A DNA stretch of 64,000 nt from positions 84,643 through 148,642 of the forward strand of contig CAMAXK010000001.1 of the NCBI GenBank assembly GCA_945862365.1, written 5' to 3'. The position numbers were made by a program, and so were the translations under genes. Positions within the stretch are counted from its first letter, which is position 1. Each line of letters starts with the position of its first letter. Of the stretch, positions 1-8,639 are shown in pieces. The notes under the pieces are model-generated. The model was not told the origin of the DNA. It saw nothing but the letters and a program-made list of their open reading frames with translations, and searched no databases. The DNA comes from Chlamydia trachomatis (GTDB lineage: Bacteria > Chlamydiota > Chlamydiia > Chlamydiales > 2-12-FULL-49-11).

Positions 1-1920
1 TTACATGGCTTTACTAAAAAAGAAGAAAAAGCTATCTACGGAATGATCAAATCCTCCAAATTCAACATTCTTACCAATTGGTTGATTGGTAGTGGTGTGT
101 TAAGGGATGATGATCTTGATAGAGATATCACTTTAATCACTCACCATATTCAAAATGAGGGTTACATTGATGCAAAGGTAAAGATTGAGATTCTTACTGC
201 ACCAAATGATAAGCTAATATTGGATATCTCCCTTGATAGAGGTGAACTCTATCATGTAGGCACTATTAAAGTGGAGGGAAATACTCTTGAGACATCAGAG
301 GAATTAGAAAAGATTATATCCATCAAAGAGGGTGATGTTTTTAAAACTGAAAAAGTCACCTCTTCTCAAGAGGGGATAAAAGAGCTTTACACTAAGAAGG
401 GTTATCTTGATACAAGCGTTGGTTATGAACTTGTTCCTGCAGAAAACTACACCTACAACATCGTCTATAATGTTGAGGAGTCAGCAAGATACAAAGTTGG
501 TTTGATTGTTGTTTCTGGTAATAAGAGAACTCATAATAATGTGGTCTACAACAATATTGACATTAAGCCCGGTGAAGTATTTGATTCCTCAAAGATGAAA
601 CAGACTCAAAACCGTCTTCAATCTACGGGATATTTTAAAAATGTAAGCGTTTATGCTGTCACCAATGATGGCTTAGATAGCCCTGATGGTCAATATAGAG
701 ATGTAGTGGTTGAGCTCGAGGAAAACAGAACTGCAGCTCTTCATTTTAGTGCCGGTGCCAACTCTGCAAGCAATATTTTTGGTGAACTTAGTTTAAGTGA
801 ACAAAATTTTGATTTAAACGGAATCACAAACTTTTGGACCGAAGGCTTGAAAAGCTTTCGAGGCGCAGGTCAACATATGGATATCAAAGCTATGGTTGCC
901 GCTAAAGAATTAAGTGCATCTGTTTCTTGGGTGAACCCTTACATCAATGACTCGCTTTGGCGCTTTGGTATAGATTTACAAGCTAAAAAAGATGCTACGA
1001 TTGCAGATTATAACCTTTACACATTTGGTGGAAGCACAAGCGCCATCTATCCAATCAATCCATTTTTTACAAGCGGTGTTAAGTGGAGACTTAGAGATTC
1101 AATCATCAAACTTAATGATTTAAATATAACTACCGTAGTAAATGGGGCAAACACAGAAGCTACCCCTACTGAAGTAGCTCTTGATGAAAAAGCGCTAAGA
1201 AATAATGGTATTGTCTCTGGTGGAGCAATTCTATTTGGTTATAATACAACGGATAACCCTTATGTGCCACATAGAGGGTTAAGATCAAACTTAACTATGG
1301 AATTTGCAGGTTTGTTAAGAAATGCTCCTAATGTTCGTGACTTTCCGTTTTTGAACTTCGGGTACTCAAATTCCTATTATGTCCCTCTTTGGAAAAATGC
1401 GACATTCAAAGTTAGAGGTGATTTACACTTTATCCTACCTCTTTGGGAGGGAACTTCGGCTGACTTTCCTATCACAGAGAAATTTCTCCTTGGCGGGGTT
1501 GGTACAGTAAGAGGTTATGCTCAAGGGCAAGTAGGGCCATATTATGGAACTACACCTGGTGATCCAAAGGGTGGAATCTCTTCAGGATTGTTTTCTATAG
1601 AGGTTTTACAAAAAATCATAGCACCTCTTGATATCTTTGCATTTTTTGATGCAGGGGTGGTATCGGAAAGACCATTTAGCTTTTCAGAAGATCGATTTAG
1701 ATTCAGTCAGTTGACAAAAGGCACAAGCCCATTTAAAACTACAGCCGGGGTTGGTATTAGGTTAAACCTTGGACAACCCTTACCTTTTGTTCTTGGTTAT
1801 GGATACCCTTTTAATCCTGATCCAATGCCTGTTGTAGTTAATGAGAAAGGGGAACCTCAAAAACCTGATCGGAATCCTCAGATTCAAAATGTCTTCTTTT
1901 CAATGTCTGGTCAGTTTTAG
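1..1920 (+). CDS. bamA: Outer membrane assembly factor BamA (Omp85), 5'-truncated by window edge
   Basis: Core of the machine that folds beta-barrel proteins into the outer membrane. The reading frame is open from base 1, so the ATG at 43 is internal and the true start lies outside. About three POTRA domains remain in the first ~210 residues after that ATG (the last begins near 'YKVGLIVVSGNKRT'), followed by a C-terminal 16-strand-type barrel. The barrel carries the conserved VRGY motif ('GGVGTVRGYAQG') and ends in Phe ('SMSGQF'), as expected of an outer membrane barrel. Genes for Skp and LpxD follow on the same strand, the usual chlamydial order. A rho-independent terminator follows directly, so the next genes probably have their own promoter. 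Family assignment is firm; only the upstream POTRA region is missing. Confidence 0.95.
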   Translation, partial: LHGFTKKEEKAIYGMIKSSKFNILTNWLIGSGVLRDDDLDRDITLITHHIQNEGYIDAKVKIEILTAPNDKLILDISLDRGELYHVGTIKVEGNTLETSEELEKIISIKEGDVFKTEKVTSSQEGIKELYTKKGYLDTSVGYELVPAENYTYNIVYNVEESARYKVGLIVVSGNKRTHNNVVYNNIDIKPGEVFDSSKMKQTQNRLQSTGYFKNVSVYAVTNDGLDSPDGQYRDVVVELEENRTAALHFSAGANSASNIFGELSLSEQNFDLNGITNFWTEGLKSFRGAGQHMDIKAMVAAKELSASVSWVNPYINDSLWRFGIDLQAKKDATIADYNLYTFGGSTSAIYPINPFFTSGVKWRLRDSIIKLNDLNITTVVNGANTEATPTEVALDEKALRNNGIVSGGAILFGYNTTDNPYVPHRGLRSNLTMEFAGLLRNAPNVRDFPFLNFGYSNSYYVPLWKNATFKVRGDLHFILPLWEGTSADFPITEKFLLGGVGTVRGYAQGQVGPYYGTTPGDPKGGISSGLFSIEVLQKIIAPLDIFAFFDAGVVSERPFSFSEDRFRFSQLTKGTSPFKTTAGVGIRLNLGQPLPFVLGYGYPFNPDPMPVVVNEKGEPQKPDRNPQIQNVFFSMSGQF

Positions 1921-1941
1921 TCTGAATCTGCATACCCAATT

Positions 1942-1976
1942 AAAAAGCTTCATCATTAATGTTGAAGCTTTTTTTT
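1942..1976 (+). terminator. Rho-independent terminator after bamA
   Basis: An 11-bp perfect stem (1942-1952 with 1963-1973) around a 10-nt loop runs into a T tract. It lies 22 bp after the bamA stop codon. Confidence 0.85.
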
Positions 1977-2075
1977 ATAACTATAACTTGTTGTATAAAA
2001 GTCAATAAAGTGCTTGAAATCAACTTCTTTGTATATTAAAATGACAATTGTATAACCCAAACAAAAGGATTGAAA

Positions 2076-2294
2076 ATGATCAACAATAAAAACTTATTCG
2101 GATCTGTTGCTGTAGCATTAGCAGTTGCAGCTTATCCATTATTTGCTTCAGAAGTTGCACAAGAGCAAGAGCAAGTGCAAGTGCAAATTGAAGAAGCAGC
2201 TCCAGTTGCAGAAGAAGCAGCTCCAGCTCCAGCTCCAGCTCCAGCGGCAGAAGAAGCTGCAACAGCTGATTGCGAGTGCAGTTCATCAAACTAA
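2076..2294 (+). CDS. Small secreted Ala/Glu/Pro-rich protein, 72 aa
   Basis: No known family recognised. The ATG at 2076 is preferred over an in-frame TTG at 2070 because the AAAAGGA ribosome site sits just before it. Residues 1-26 form a typical signal peptide (Asn/Lys start, 'SVAVALAVAAYPLFA' core, cut before SEVAQ). The mature part is low complexity: a Glu/Gln/Val stretch, then alternating EEAAP and APAP units, then an abrupt 'CECSSSN' tail with two Cys. This suggests an exported, unstructured, possibly disulfide-linked envelope peptide. It stands alone between two terminators, between bamA and skp. Signal peptide, ribosome site and terminator together make a real gene likely; function is unknown. 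Confidence 0.75.
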   Translation: MINNKNLFGSVAVALAVAAYPLFASEVAQEQEQVQVQIEEAAPVAEEAAPAPAPAPAAEEAATADCECSSSN

Positions 2295-2331
2295 GGTCTT
2301 TTAAAAAGTCTATTTGATTTTTTAAAGCACT

Positions 2332-2369
2332 AAAAAAGGGCCTCATATTTAATATGAGGTCTTTTTTTT
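2332..2369 (+). terminator. Rho-independent terminator after the small secreted gene
   Basis: An 8-bp perfect stem (CCTCATAT at 2341-2348, ATATGAGG at 2352-2359) with a 3-nt loop, preceded by an A run and followed by T7. Confidence 0.85.
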
Positions 2370-2625
2370 ATACAATACCACCTTGTATAACAATCACCAC
2401 CCTTATCAACTAGAAAATGATTTTAAAGCCCTCCCCTCTGATTTTTGTATTTTTTATAGTTATTTTTTTTAATCAAAATGAATTTCGAAAAAAGTCTATT
2501 CTAAATTCACCTTGTAGAAGATGAATAATCAGTTGAATCTTGTAAAAATGTCTAATAGACATCTTGCATTAAACCTTTTATTGATGTATACTAGACTATG
2601 TTTTAACCAATTTTAAGGATAAAGA

Positions 2626-3216
2626 ATGTTTTTTAATAAAAGAAATTTATTGACATCTTGTGTAGCTTTTACAATCGCAACAATGCCTCTTATGGCAAAG
2701 CAGTCTGCCGATACTGCAAGAATTGTTGATTTTGGAAAGTGTTACACAGACTCTCAATATGGTAAAAGAGAGCAAGAAAATTTTACTCAGATGAAAAGCC
2801 AAATGGAGGCTGCAATCAAAGAGCTTTCTGATCAAATGACTGAAGCAAGCGCAAAGCTTGACGATGAGTTCACACGTGATTCACTAAGCCCAGAGGCTGA
2901 GAAAAAACTTCAAGAAGAGATGCAAACTCTCTCATCTGAGCTACAAAGATATCAGCAGCAATATTACTACATGCTTCAGCAAGCAAATATGAAGACTATG
3001 AACACCATGGCTGACAAAATTAAAGAAGCTTCTGGAAGCATTGCGAAAGAAAAGCACTACTCATTAATTGTTAATAAAGATCAAGTGTTTCATTTCACAC
3101 CAGATCTAGAGATCACAGACGAAGTGATTGTTAAACTTGATGACATGTTTAAGGTTGAGACTGCAAATATGGAAAAAGTAAAGGCAGAACTTTCTAAAAA
3201 GGGTGCTGCTAAGTAA
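2626..3216 (+). CDS. skp: Periplasmic chaperone Skp/OmpH
   Basis: Holds unfolded outer membrane proteins on their way to BamA. The 196-residue product has a signal peptide (residues 1-24, cut after 'MPLMA') and then the Skp layout. A short strand ('ARIVDFGKCYTDSQYG') leads into a long coiled-coil hairpin rich in Gln/Glu/Lys (about residues 50-135), and a return strand ('YSLIVNKDQVFHFTPDLEITDEVI') matches the conserved C-terminal part of the family. It lies between bamA and lpxD, and its stop codon overlaps the lpxD start (TAATG), so the two are probably translated together. A ribosome site (AAGGAT) precedes the ATG. The region 2370-2625 upstream is AT-rich and probably holds the promoter. Confidence 0.9.
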   Translation: MFFNKRNLLTSCVAFTIATMPLMAKQSADTARIVDFGKCYTDSQYGKREQENFTQMKSQMEAAIKELSDQMTEASAKLDDEFTRDSLSPEAEKKLQEEMQTLSSELQRYQQQYYYMLQQANMKTMNTMADKIKEASGSIAKEKHYSLIVNKDQVFHFTPDLEITDEVIVKLDDMFKVETANMEKVKAELSKKGAAK

Positions 3217-4268
3217 TGCTTACCCAAAAAAGCTACACTTTAAAGGAACTTGCTACGCATCTTTCCACTGACTACAGTGGTAATGAGTTAGTTATAGTTT
3301 CAGGTGTTAGTAATTTGGAAGAGGCTAAAATAAATGAGGTGACCTTTCTTGCAAATGATAGGTACACCTCTTTTTTAAAAAAGACTGGTGCTGGAATCAT
3401 TTGTGTAGATAGGAAAACTGAGCTACAGTCTGATAAAAATTATCTTATTTCAGATGACCCTTCATTAACATTTGAAGCAATTTGTGATCTTTTATTACAA
3501 GATCATTCTAAAAGTGGGTTTTCAAACATACACCCTACTGCCTGTATTCATGAATCAGCTTCTATTGGAAATGATGTAGAAATAGGTCCTTATGTTGTTA
3601 TTGATAGAGATGTAACAGTAGGCAATAAAACGGTCATTTACCCTCATGTATACATTGGACCAAAATGCACAATTGGAGAAGATTGTATTATTCATTCAAA
3701 TGTTAGTATCAGAGAAGATTCTCATTTAGGCAATAGGGTGATATTACAGCCTGGTTGTGTAATTGGTAATTGTGGATTTGGCTATTCCTCGGATAAAAAA
3801 ACAGGTGTCCACTCAAAAACTAAGCAACTTGGATCAACTGTACTAGAAGATGATGTAGAAATTGGCTCAAACTCATGTGTAGATCGTTCAAGATTTGAAA
3901 AGACAGTAGTAAAAAAAGGGACCAAAGTAGCCAACCTTTCTATCATCGGGCACAATTGTCAAATTGGTGAGCACAATTTAATTTTATCACAAAGTGGCTT
4001 AGCTGGTTCTGTAAAGACAGGCAACCATGTAATCATTGCTGCTCAATGTGGCATTGTAGGACATACCGAAATTGCAAGTGGCGTAAAGCTTATTGCAAGA
4101 TCGGCAACATCAAAATCTTTAACAACCCCTAACGGATATTATGGCGGAACCCCCGCTCAACCTTTAATGAAGGCTGTTGCTGAACTTGTTGCAATAAAAA
4201 AACTTCCAGAAGTGTTAAAAAAACTTAAAAAAGCAGAAAAATTTCTTGATTCCATAGAATCCTCATAG
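3216..4268 (+). CDS. lpxD: UDP-3-O-acylglucosamine N-acyltransferase LpxD
   Basis: Third step of lipid A synthesis: transfers a 3-hydroxyacyl chain from acyl-ACP to UDP-3-O-acylglucosamine in the cytoplasm. The 350-residue length is normal. Residues 1-100 match the uridine-binding LpxD N-terminal domain; residues ~105-300 are a left-handed beta-helix of hexapeptide repeats ('IGNDVEIGPYVVIDRDVTVG' and onward). His246 in 'IIGHNCQIGEHN' corresponds to the catalytic His of the family. The C-terminal helices ('KKLPEVLKKLKKAEKFL') close the trimer. The start codon shares one base with the skp stop. Confidence 0.95.
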   Translation: MLTQKSYTLKELATHLSTDYSGNELVIVSGVSNLEEAKINEVTFLANDRYTSFLKKTGAGIICVDRKTELQSDKNYLISDDPSLTFEAICDLLLQDHSKSGFSNIHPTACIHESASIGNDVEIGPYVVIDRDVTVGNKTVIYPHVYIGPKCTIGEDCIIHSNVSIREDSHLGNRVILQPGCVIGNCGFGYSSDKKTGVHSKTKQLGSTVLEDDVEIGSNSCVDRSRFEKTVVKKGTKVANLSIIGHNCQIGEHNLILSQSGLAGSVKTGNHVIIAAQCGIVGHTEIASGVKLIARSATSKSLTTPNGYYGGTPAQPLMKAVAELVAIKKLPEVLKKLKKAEKFLDSIESS

Positions 4269-4358
4269 ACTTTAAAACCTAAGGTTGTAAAGAATCTTTA
4301 GATGGGCTAGTATTAAGTATAAATAAGTCGAAAGTATCCTAAAAGGCATAGGTTCCTA

Positions 4359-5276
4359 ATGATAAAATACTTTATTAAATCAGGATTGAACTTCTCTGAA
4401 GTTGACGCTCCTAAGGTAAACTGCCTGATTAATGCACCAAACGCTAATTTAGACTCTGTTATTGAGGTTGCTAAGCTTATAAAGATTGATTCTACTGAAA
4501 TTACCGACTCATTGGATTTGATGGAAATCCCTCGTGTGGAAAAAATAAATAATACCACATGCGCGATTTTTACTAGATTTCCAAATATGGAAGAAAGCGG
4601 AATTTACACCTCTCCTCTTACCATGGTGCTTTCTGAGGATTATTTTGTTACCATCTCCCCTTCTGGCTGTGAATTAGTGACAAGTGTTATCAATAACCCT
4701 TCTGATTATAATCCATCTAAAAGAACTCAATTTTTACTTCACATTCTTTTGCTCATTATTCAAGGTTATACAAGAGTAATCAAAAAGATTCGAACTGAAG
4801 TGGTTCTTTATGAAAAGGCATTAACAAAAGTTAACGAACGTGCTATCACTGAACTTACTCATAAAGAAGAAAACTTAAACCAATGTCTTAATGCGCTCCA
4901 ACCTTTAAAGACCGTCATTGAAGATCTACTCACCAATAAGTATATTAATTTAGAAGAGGAGGATCAAGATCATTTAGAAGATATCCTTCTTGGAGCAGAA
5001 CAAGCAGAAGTTTTATGTGAATTAAGTATTCGTATCATCGCCTCGTTAAGAAATTCTATTCAAGTATTAATGACAAATGAGTTTAATGGCACCATTAAAC
5101 TACTTACGGCTTTAACCATCATTTTAAATCTTCCAACAACGATTGCTAGTATTTATGGGATGAACGTTCACCTCCCCTTCCAAGACTCTAAATGGGCATT
5201 TGAGATTGTTATTTCATTCATTATAGCTTCATTTCTCGGGGCTTTCTACTTCTTCCAGAGACGACGCTGGCTCTAA
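4359..5276 (+). CDS. corA: CorA-family divalent cation (Mg2+) transporter
   Basis: Inner-membrane Mg2+/Co2+ channel of the CorA type. The 305-residue product has an N-terminal cytoplasmic alpha/beta domain ('TCAIFTRFPNM'), a long helical region (~residues 120-250), and two C-terminal membrane helices. The signature YGMN motif ends the first helix near residue 268 ('IYGMNVHLPF'); a second helix and the basic tail 'FQRRRWL' follow. All three family hallmarks are present. The last 48 bp overlap the 3' end of the convergent gene on the other strand. Confidence 0.88.
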   Translation: MIKYFIKSGLNFSEVDAPKVNCLINAPNANLDSVIEVAKLIKIDSTEITDSLDLMEIPRVEKINNTTCAIFTRFPNMEESGIYTSPLTMVLSEDYFVTISPSGCELVTSVINNPSDYNPSKRTQFLLHILLLIIQGYTRVIKKIRTEVVLYEKALTKVNERAITELTHKEENLNQCLNALQPLKTVIEDLLTNKYINLEEEDQDHLEDILLGAEQAEVLCELSIRIIASLRNSIQVLMTNEFNGTIKLLTALTIILNLPTTIASIYGMNVHLPFQDSKWAFEIVISFIIASFLGAFYFFQRRRWL

Positions 5277-6020
5277 TAATGGAGCTCTATTAGCAGTTAC
5301 TTCCACGCTAAATTGACATTTTTTGATATGAAAAATCATTTCTTTACAAAGGGCAAAACGTTCAATTAGCACCGGGTAATGCAAGAGCATATTTTCAGCA
5401 CTTATAACACCACAACCCTTTCGTTCAATTTCAATATTACGCTTCAAGTCGATTAATGATGATCGATCTCCCTCTCTTCTTAACCGAACATATTTTGTGA
5501 TTTTTAAAATAACCTCTTTTAAATTTTTACCCAAAAATCTAAGGTAATTTAACTTCGCCTCTTTGATAAAATTATAAGCCTCCTCACTACTTATCTTGCT
5601 GCGAAGAAGCGCTTTTATAACGCGATTGTATGGAAGAGTTTTCATTTCCTTATTAATGCATTCATCAAGAACTAAATCTTTTGAAAAGATTATATCCTTA
5701 GTGAAACGACTAAAAATACTATGGATTTTGATGAGCTTTGCCCTGTGTAATTCACTGAGCTCAAAATCAGTTAATCCTATTATCTTAAGCATCTTTAACA
5801 ATTTATCATTTACAGCTCTTGAATAATGAATCTCTAGCTGGAACATTCCCAAAAGATTAATTCTTGTCCCAGCAATCACAAAGTTTGCATAAGCATTTAA
5901 ATCAGTTAGCACACCGCAAGTATCCCTACATGAAGGGGTTAATCCTTCTAGTAAAGTTAAATCTCGGGCTAAAGCGCTCATCGTAGTGCTTACATACTTT
6001 CTTGTGCCTAGAGCTTCCAT
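5229..6020 (-). CDS. Hypothetical helical protein, 263 aa
   Basis: No family recognised. The protein is largely alpha-helical, rich in Leu/Lys/Arg, with no signal peptide or membrane segment; Cys53 and Cys57 lie close together ('SCRDTCGVLTDL'). The C-terminus is an acidic/proline tail ('EPASSLEEVESPEK'). It converges on corA and its 3' end overlaps corA by 48 bp. The ATG at 6020 has a weak AAAGG site immediately upstream. It is probably a lineage-specific cytoplasmic protein; a secreted role cannot be excluded. Confidence 0.6.
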   Translation of the reverse strand: MEALGTRKYVSTTMSALARDLTLLEGLTPSCRDTCGVLTDLNAYANFVIAGTRINLLGMFQLEIHYSRAVNDKLLKMLKIIGLTDFELSELHRAKLIKIHSIFSRFTKDIIFSKDLVLDECINKEMKTLPYNRVIKALLRSKISSEEAYNFIKEAKLNYLRFLGKNLKEVILKITKYVRLRREGDRSSLIDLKRNIEIERKGCGVISAENMLLHYPVLIERFALCKEMIFHIKKCQFSVEVTANRAPLLEPASSLEEVESPEK

Positions 6021-6095
6021 ACCTTTTCAATTTTAATGTTAAGAAAGTGTAAATGTAAAGAATTTGTAAAAATACATCAAGTAAAAAATTTAATA

Positions 6096-6383
6096 TTAAA
6101 AAGGTAGCTTTCTTTTTGTGCTTGAAAATGGACTTTGCTGATTAGGAGCTTGATTCTTTAATTTTTTTTTAGCTGATTCTCTAACTCTATGTATTTTACC
6201 TTGTGCTTTAGATAATGTAACTGGTGATTCTAATACAGAATCTGGAATGCTAAACGCTTTGGTACCCTTTAGTTGATCCACATTTGCATTTAATCTAGGG
6301 ATAACAACATACTCTAATTTCTCTTGCCATATCACAAGATGATCAAGTAATGATTTCTTTATATTATATTTTGGAGAACGCAC
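6096..6383 (-). CDS. Downstream segment of the frameshifted unknown gene
   Basis: The frame opens with a GTG at 6383 but is open further upstream, back through the nine-A tract at 6446-6454, with residues such as 'TIGEQLKIIKTPKKPGLGGEG' in frame before the GTG. No ribosome site precedes the GTG, so independent translation is doubtful. The segment is basic (Lys/Arg-rich, ending 'SSTKRKLPF') and reads like the C-terminal end of the upstream protein. Either the gene is expressed by slippage on the A run, or it is a recent pseudogene, or the run carries a sequencing error. Confidence 0.5.
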   Translation of the reverse strand: MRSPKYNIKKSLLDHLVIWQEKLEYVVIPRLNANVDQLKGTKAFSIPDSVLESPVTLSKAQGKIHRVRESAKKKLKNQAPNQQSPFSSTKRKLPF

Positions 6384-6427
6384 ACCCTCCCCACCTAACC
6401 CTGGTTTTTTAGGAGTTTTAATAATCT

Positions 6428-7192
6428 TTAATTGCTCCCCAATAGTTTTTTTTTAATCTCTAATTTGGATGGATCGTTTATTAATTCCCTTGCTTCCTGG
6501 ATAGCGAGTTTATAAGCATTTTCGACACTTTTAATACGCTTGATAGCTGCCACAAAATGGTTTTTTATAAGTTCTTGTAATCTTTCTGTTGCTTCATTCG
6601 GTAGAATTTCTCCAACAAGAAGTCTTTTAAAAACATCTAATGCTAAGGGTTTAACATATTTCTCCATGTTCGAGTCGGTATGATTTACATGTTCAGGAAG
6701 CGAATCAGTTCCGCAAAGCTGCACAGCAAGCTCTCTGGTTTTAGCATCCAAAACATCTACGATTAGATGATCATCCAAAACTTCATCTACATCTTCATTG
6801 GTTCTTCCATTCTTTATTTTTTTATAACCTGGAGAGTCTAGACCAAGTACACTTAAGCATTTACATGTCCCGGGGGTAAGATCTCCACCCCCAACTTGCT
6901 GGGTAACTCTTTCTCTTAAATTTGTTTTCAGATTTGAAAAAGGATTAAAATGACATGCATGATTTCCTTCAGAGGCTTTTTGTCCCTGAAGCTCTGCTCC
7001 TTTAAACTCAAGTTTTATATTACTCGAATTGGGAAAAAGATTGTAGAATGCCTTGCATTGCAAATAGATACTTTCTATTCTTTTTCTGGCATGCTCTTCA
7101 ACGGTACATTTCCCTACAGGGCTACTACCCGTTCTACCATCAGCTCTTGGACCCATGATTTCTCGTGGGGTTTTTCTAGTTGTTGATTCCAT
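6428..7192 (-). CDS. Unknown protein, upstream segment of a gene split by a frameshift at A9
   Basis: No family recognised. The 254-residue product is hydrophilic, without signal peptide; residues 1-35 are rich in Arg/Thr/Gly/Ser, like many type III effector N-termini (inference only). Residues ~160-245 are helical. The frame ends 13 codons after entering a run of nine A (minus strand, 6446-6454). Reading one extra base there (a -1 shift or a tenth A) joins it without a stop to the downstream frame ending at 6096, so both are probably one gene of about 360 residues. A promoter-like pair, TTGATA (7226-7231) and TATAAT (7202-7207) 18 bp apart on the minus strand, lies so close to the ATG that the mRNA could be nearly leaderless; no ribosome site is visible. 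Confidence 0.55.
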   Translation of the reverse strand: MESTTRKTPREIMGPRADGRTGSSPVGKCTVEEHARKRIESIYLQCKAFYNLFPNSSNIKLEFKGAELQGQKASEGNHACHFNPFSNLKTNLRERVTQQVGGGDLTPGTCKCLSVLGLDSPGYKKIKNGRTNEDVDEVLDDHLIVDVLDAKTRELAVQLCGTDSLPEHVNHTDSNMEKYVKPLALDVFKRLLVGEILPNEATERLQELIKNHFVAAIKRIKSVENAYKLAIQEARELINDPSKLEIKKKLLGSN

Positions 7193-7375
7193 ATGCTGTT
7201 AATTATATATCAATTATCGAAAATATATCAAGCAAAAAAAACCATGTTTATTAACTAAAGGGGGTAATGAAATAAAAAAATAAAACTTAATATTTATAAC
7301 CAATCCTTTTTAAAAAAATAAAAAAAATACACAAAAAAATGATATCAGAAAGGCTAGACATTGCTGATGATGAAA

Positions 7376-8629
7376 TTAAATAACCAAGCTCACTGGGTTT
7401 TCTAGCAACGACTTTATAGTGTTTAGAAACTGCGCCCCTTCGGCTCCATCAATTACTCTATGATCCATAGATACTGAAATATTCATCACATGACCCGAGG
7501 TAATTTTTCCATCCACTGAAATAGCCACCTCAGAAATCCCACCTACTCCTAAAATAGCAGCTTGTGGAGGATTTATTACGGCTTGAAAGCTTGTAATCCC
7601 AAACATACCGAGATTGGAAATGGTAAAGGATCCCCCTTGATATTGCCGTGGCTCTAAACTACCTTGTTTTGCCTTTAGGGCAAGCTTTTTTGCCTCAGCA
7701 GATATTTCTGATAAGCTCATATAATCAGCTTGCCATAATATTGGGGTAATCAGCCCATCAGGAACGCTTACGGCTAATGAGATATCAATTGTTTTGTACT
7801 GTATAAGCACATTTTTTGCTGAATCATAACCCATATTAATATTTGGGTGCTTTTTAAGCGCAAGGGCTGCAGCTCTGACCACAAAATCATTGAAGGTTAC
7901 TTTTATATCAAGATCTTTTAAGTCAGACCGAAGGCTCATAATTTTGGTCATATTGACTGTTTGACTAATCACATAATGAGGAATGGTCATTTTAGAAGCT
8001 TGCAGTCTATCTCCAATGATCTTTCTTACAGGAGTTAGTGCTATTTCTTCAAATGTTCCGTCAGGGTAGAGGTAAGAATCCCTTTTTGTTGAAATAGTCT
8101 CTTTGGAAGCAAGATCTAGATCTTTTGCAATAATTCGACCTGATGGTCCAGTACCCTTCACCGATGAGATATCTAAACCCTTTTCTGAGGCAATTTTTTT
8201 AGCAAGTGGGCTTGCATTAAATGAAGGTTTTGTCATCGGCCTGATTTTTTCACGTGGCGGTGGTGGTGAAAAGGTCATCACATTCATTCCTGATGAAGGA
8301 GAAGCTTTTGCTTTTGGTGTATCTGCTAATACCTCTACCTCTTCCTTCTTTTTTTCCACTGTAAGCACAAGAGAGGAAATATCTTCGTCAACTGTTTGAG
8401 TAATCACAGCAATTGGAGCATTTACCTTAGCAGATCCACCTGCTGGGGTAATAATCTTTCGTATGTAACCGCCATCAATTGCCTGAAATTCAACAGTTGA
8501 TTTATCTGTGGCAATTTCGCAAAGGGCATCACCATCTAAAACTTTATCCCCTTCTTTAACAAGCCAAGAAGAAATTATCCCCTCTTCCATTGTAGGAGAC
8601 AACGCAGGCATGGTCACAATTATCGGCAT
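7376..8629 (-). CDS. pdhC: Pyruvate dehydrogenase E2, dihydrolipoamide acetyltransferase
   Basis: Transfers the acetyl group from lipoamide to CoA in the pyruvate dehydrogenase complex. The 417 residues contain one N-terminal lipoyl domain (residues 1-80, lipoylation Lys in 'EIATDKSTVEF'), a Pro/Lys-rich linker, a small E1/E3-binding domain ('ASPLAKKIASEKGLDISSVK', then 'GTGPSGRI'), and the C-terminal catalytic domain with the active-site motif 'DHRVIDG'. Last gene of pdhA-pdhB-pdhC, 10 bp after pdhB. E3 (lpd) is not in the window. The order is the usual chlamydial one. Confidence 0.95.
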   Translation of the reverse strand: MPIIVTMPALSPTMEEGIISSWLVKEGDKVLDGDALCEIATDKSTVEFQAIDGGYIRKIITPAGGSAKVNAPIAVITQTVDEDISSLVLTVEKKKEEVEVLADTPKAKASPSSGMNVMTFSPPPPREKIRPMTKPSFNASPLAKKIASEKGLDISSVKGTGPSGRIIAKDLDLASKETISTKRDSYLYPDGTFEEIALTPVRKIIGDRLQASKMTIPHYVISQTVNMTKIMSLRSDLKDLDIKVTFNDFVVRAAALALKKHPNINMGYDSAKNVLIQYKTIDISLAVSVPDGLITPILWQADYMSLSEISAEAKKLALKAKQGSLEPRQYQGGSFTISNLGMFGITSFQAVINPPQAAILGVGGISEVAISVDGKITSGHVMNISVSMDHRVIDGAEGAQFLNTIKSLLENPVSLVI

Positions 8630-8639
8630 AATTTCTCCA

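Noticed and set aside
43..45. ATG as the start of bamA
   Set aside because: The frame is open to base 1 and BamA needs more POTRA sequence upstream.
2080..2346. Leu/Glu-rich minus-strand frame
   Set aside because: It is the antisense shadow of the Ala/Glu/Pro codons of the small secreted gene; repetitive composition and no ribosome site.
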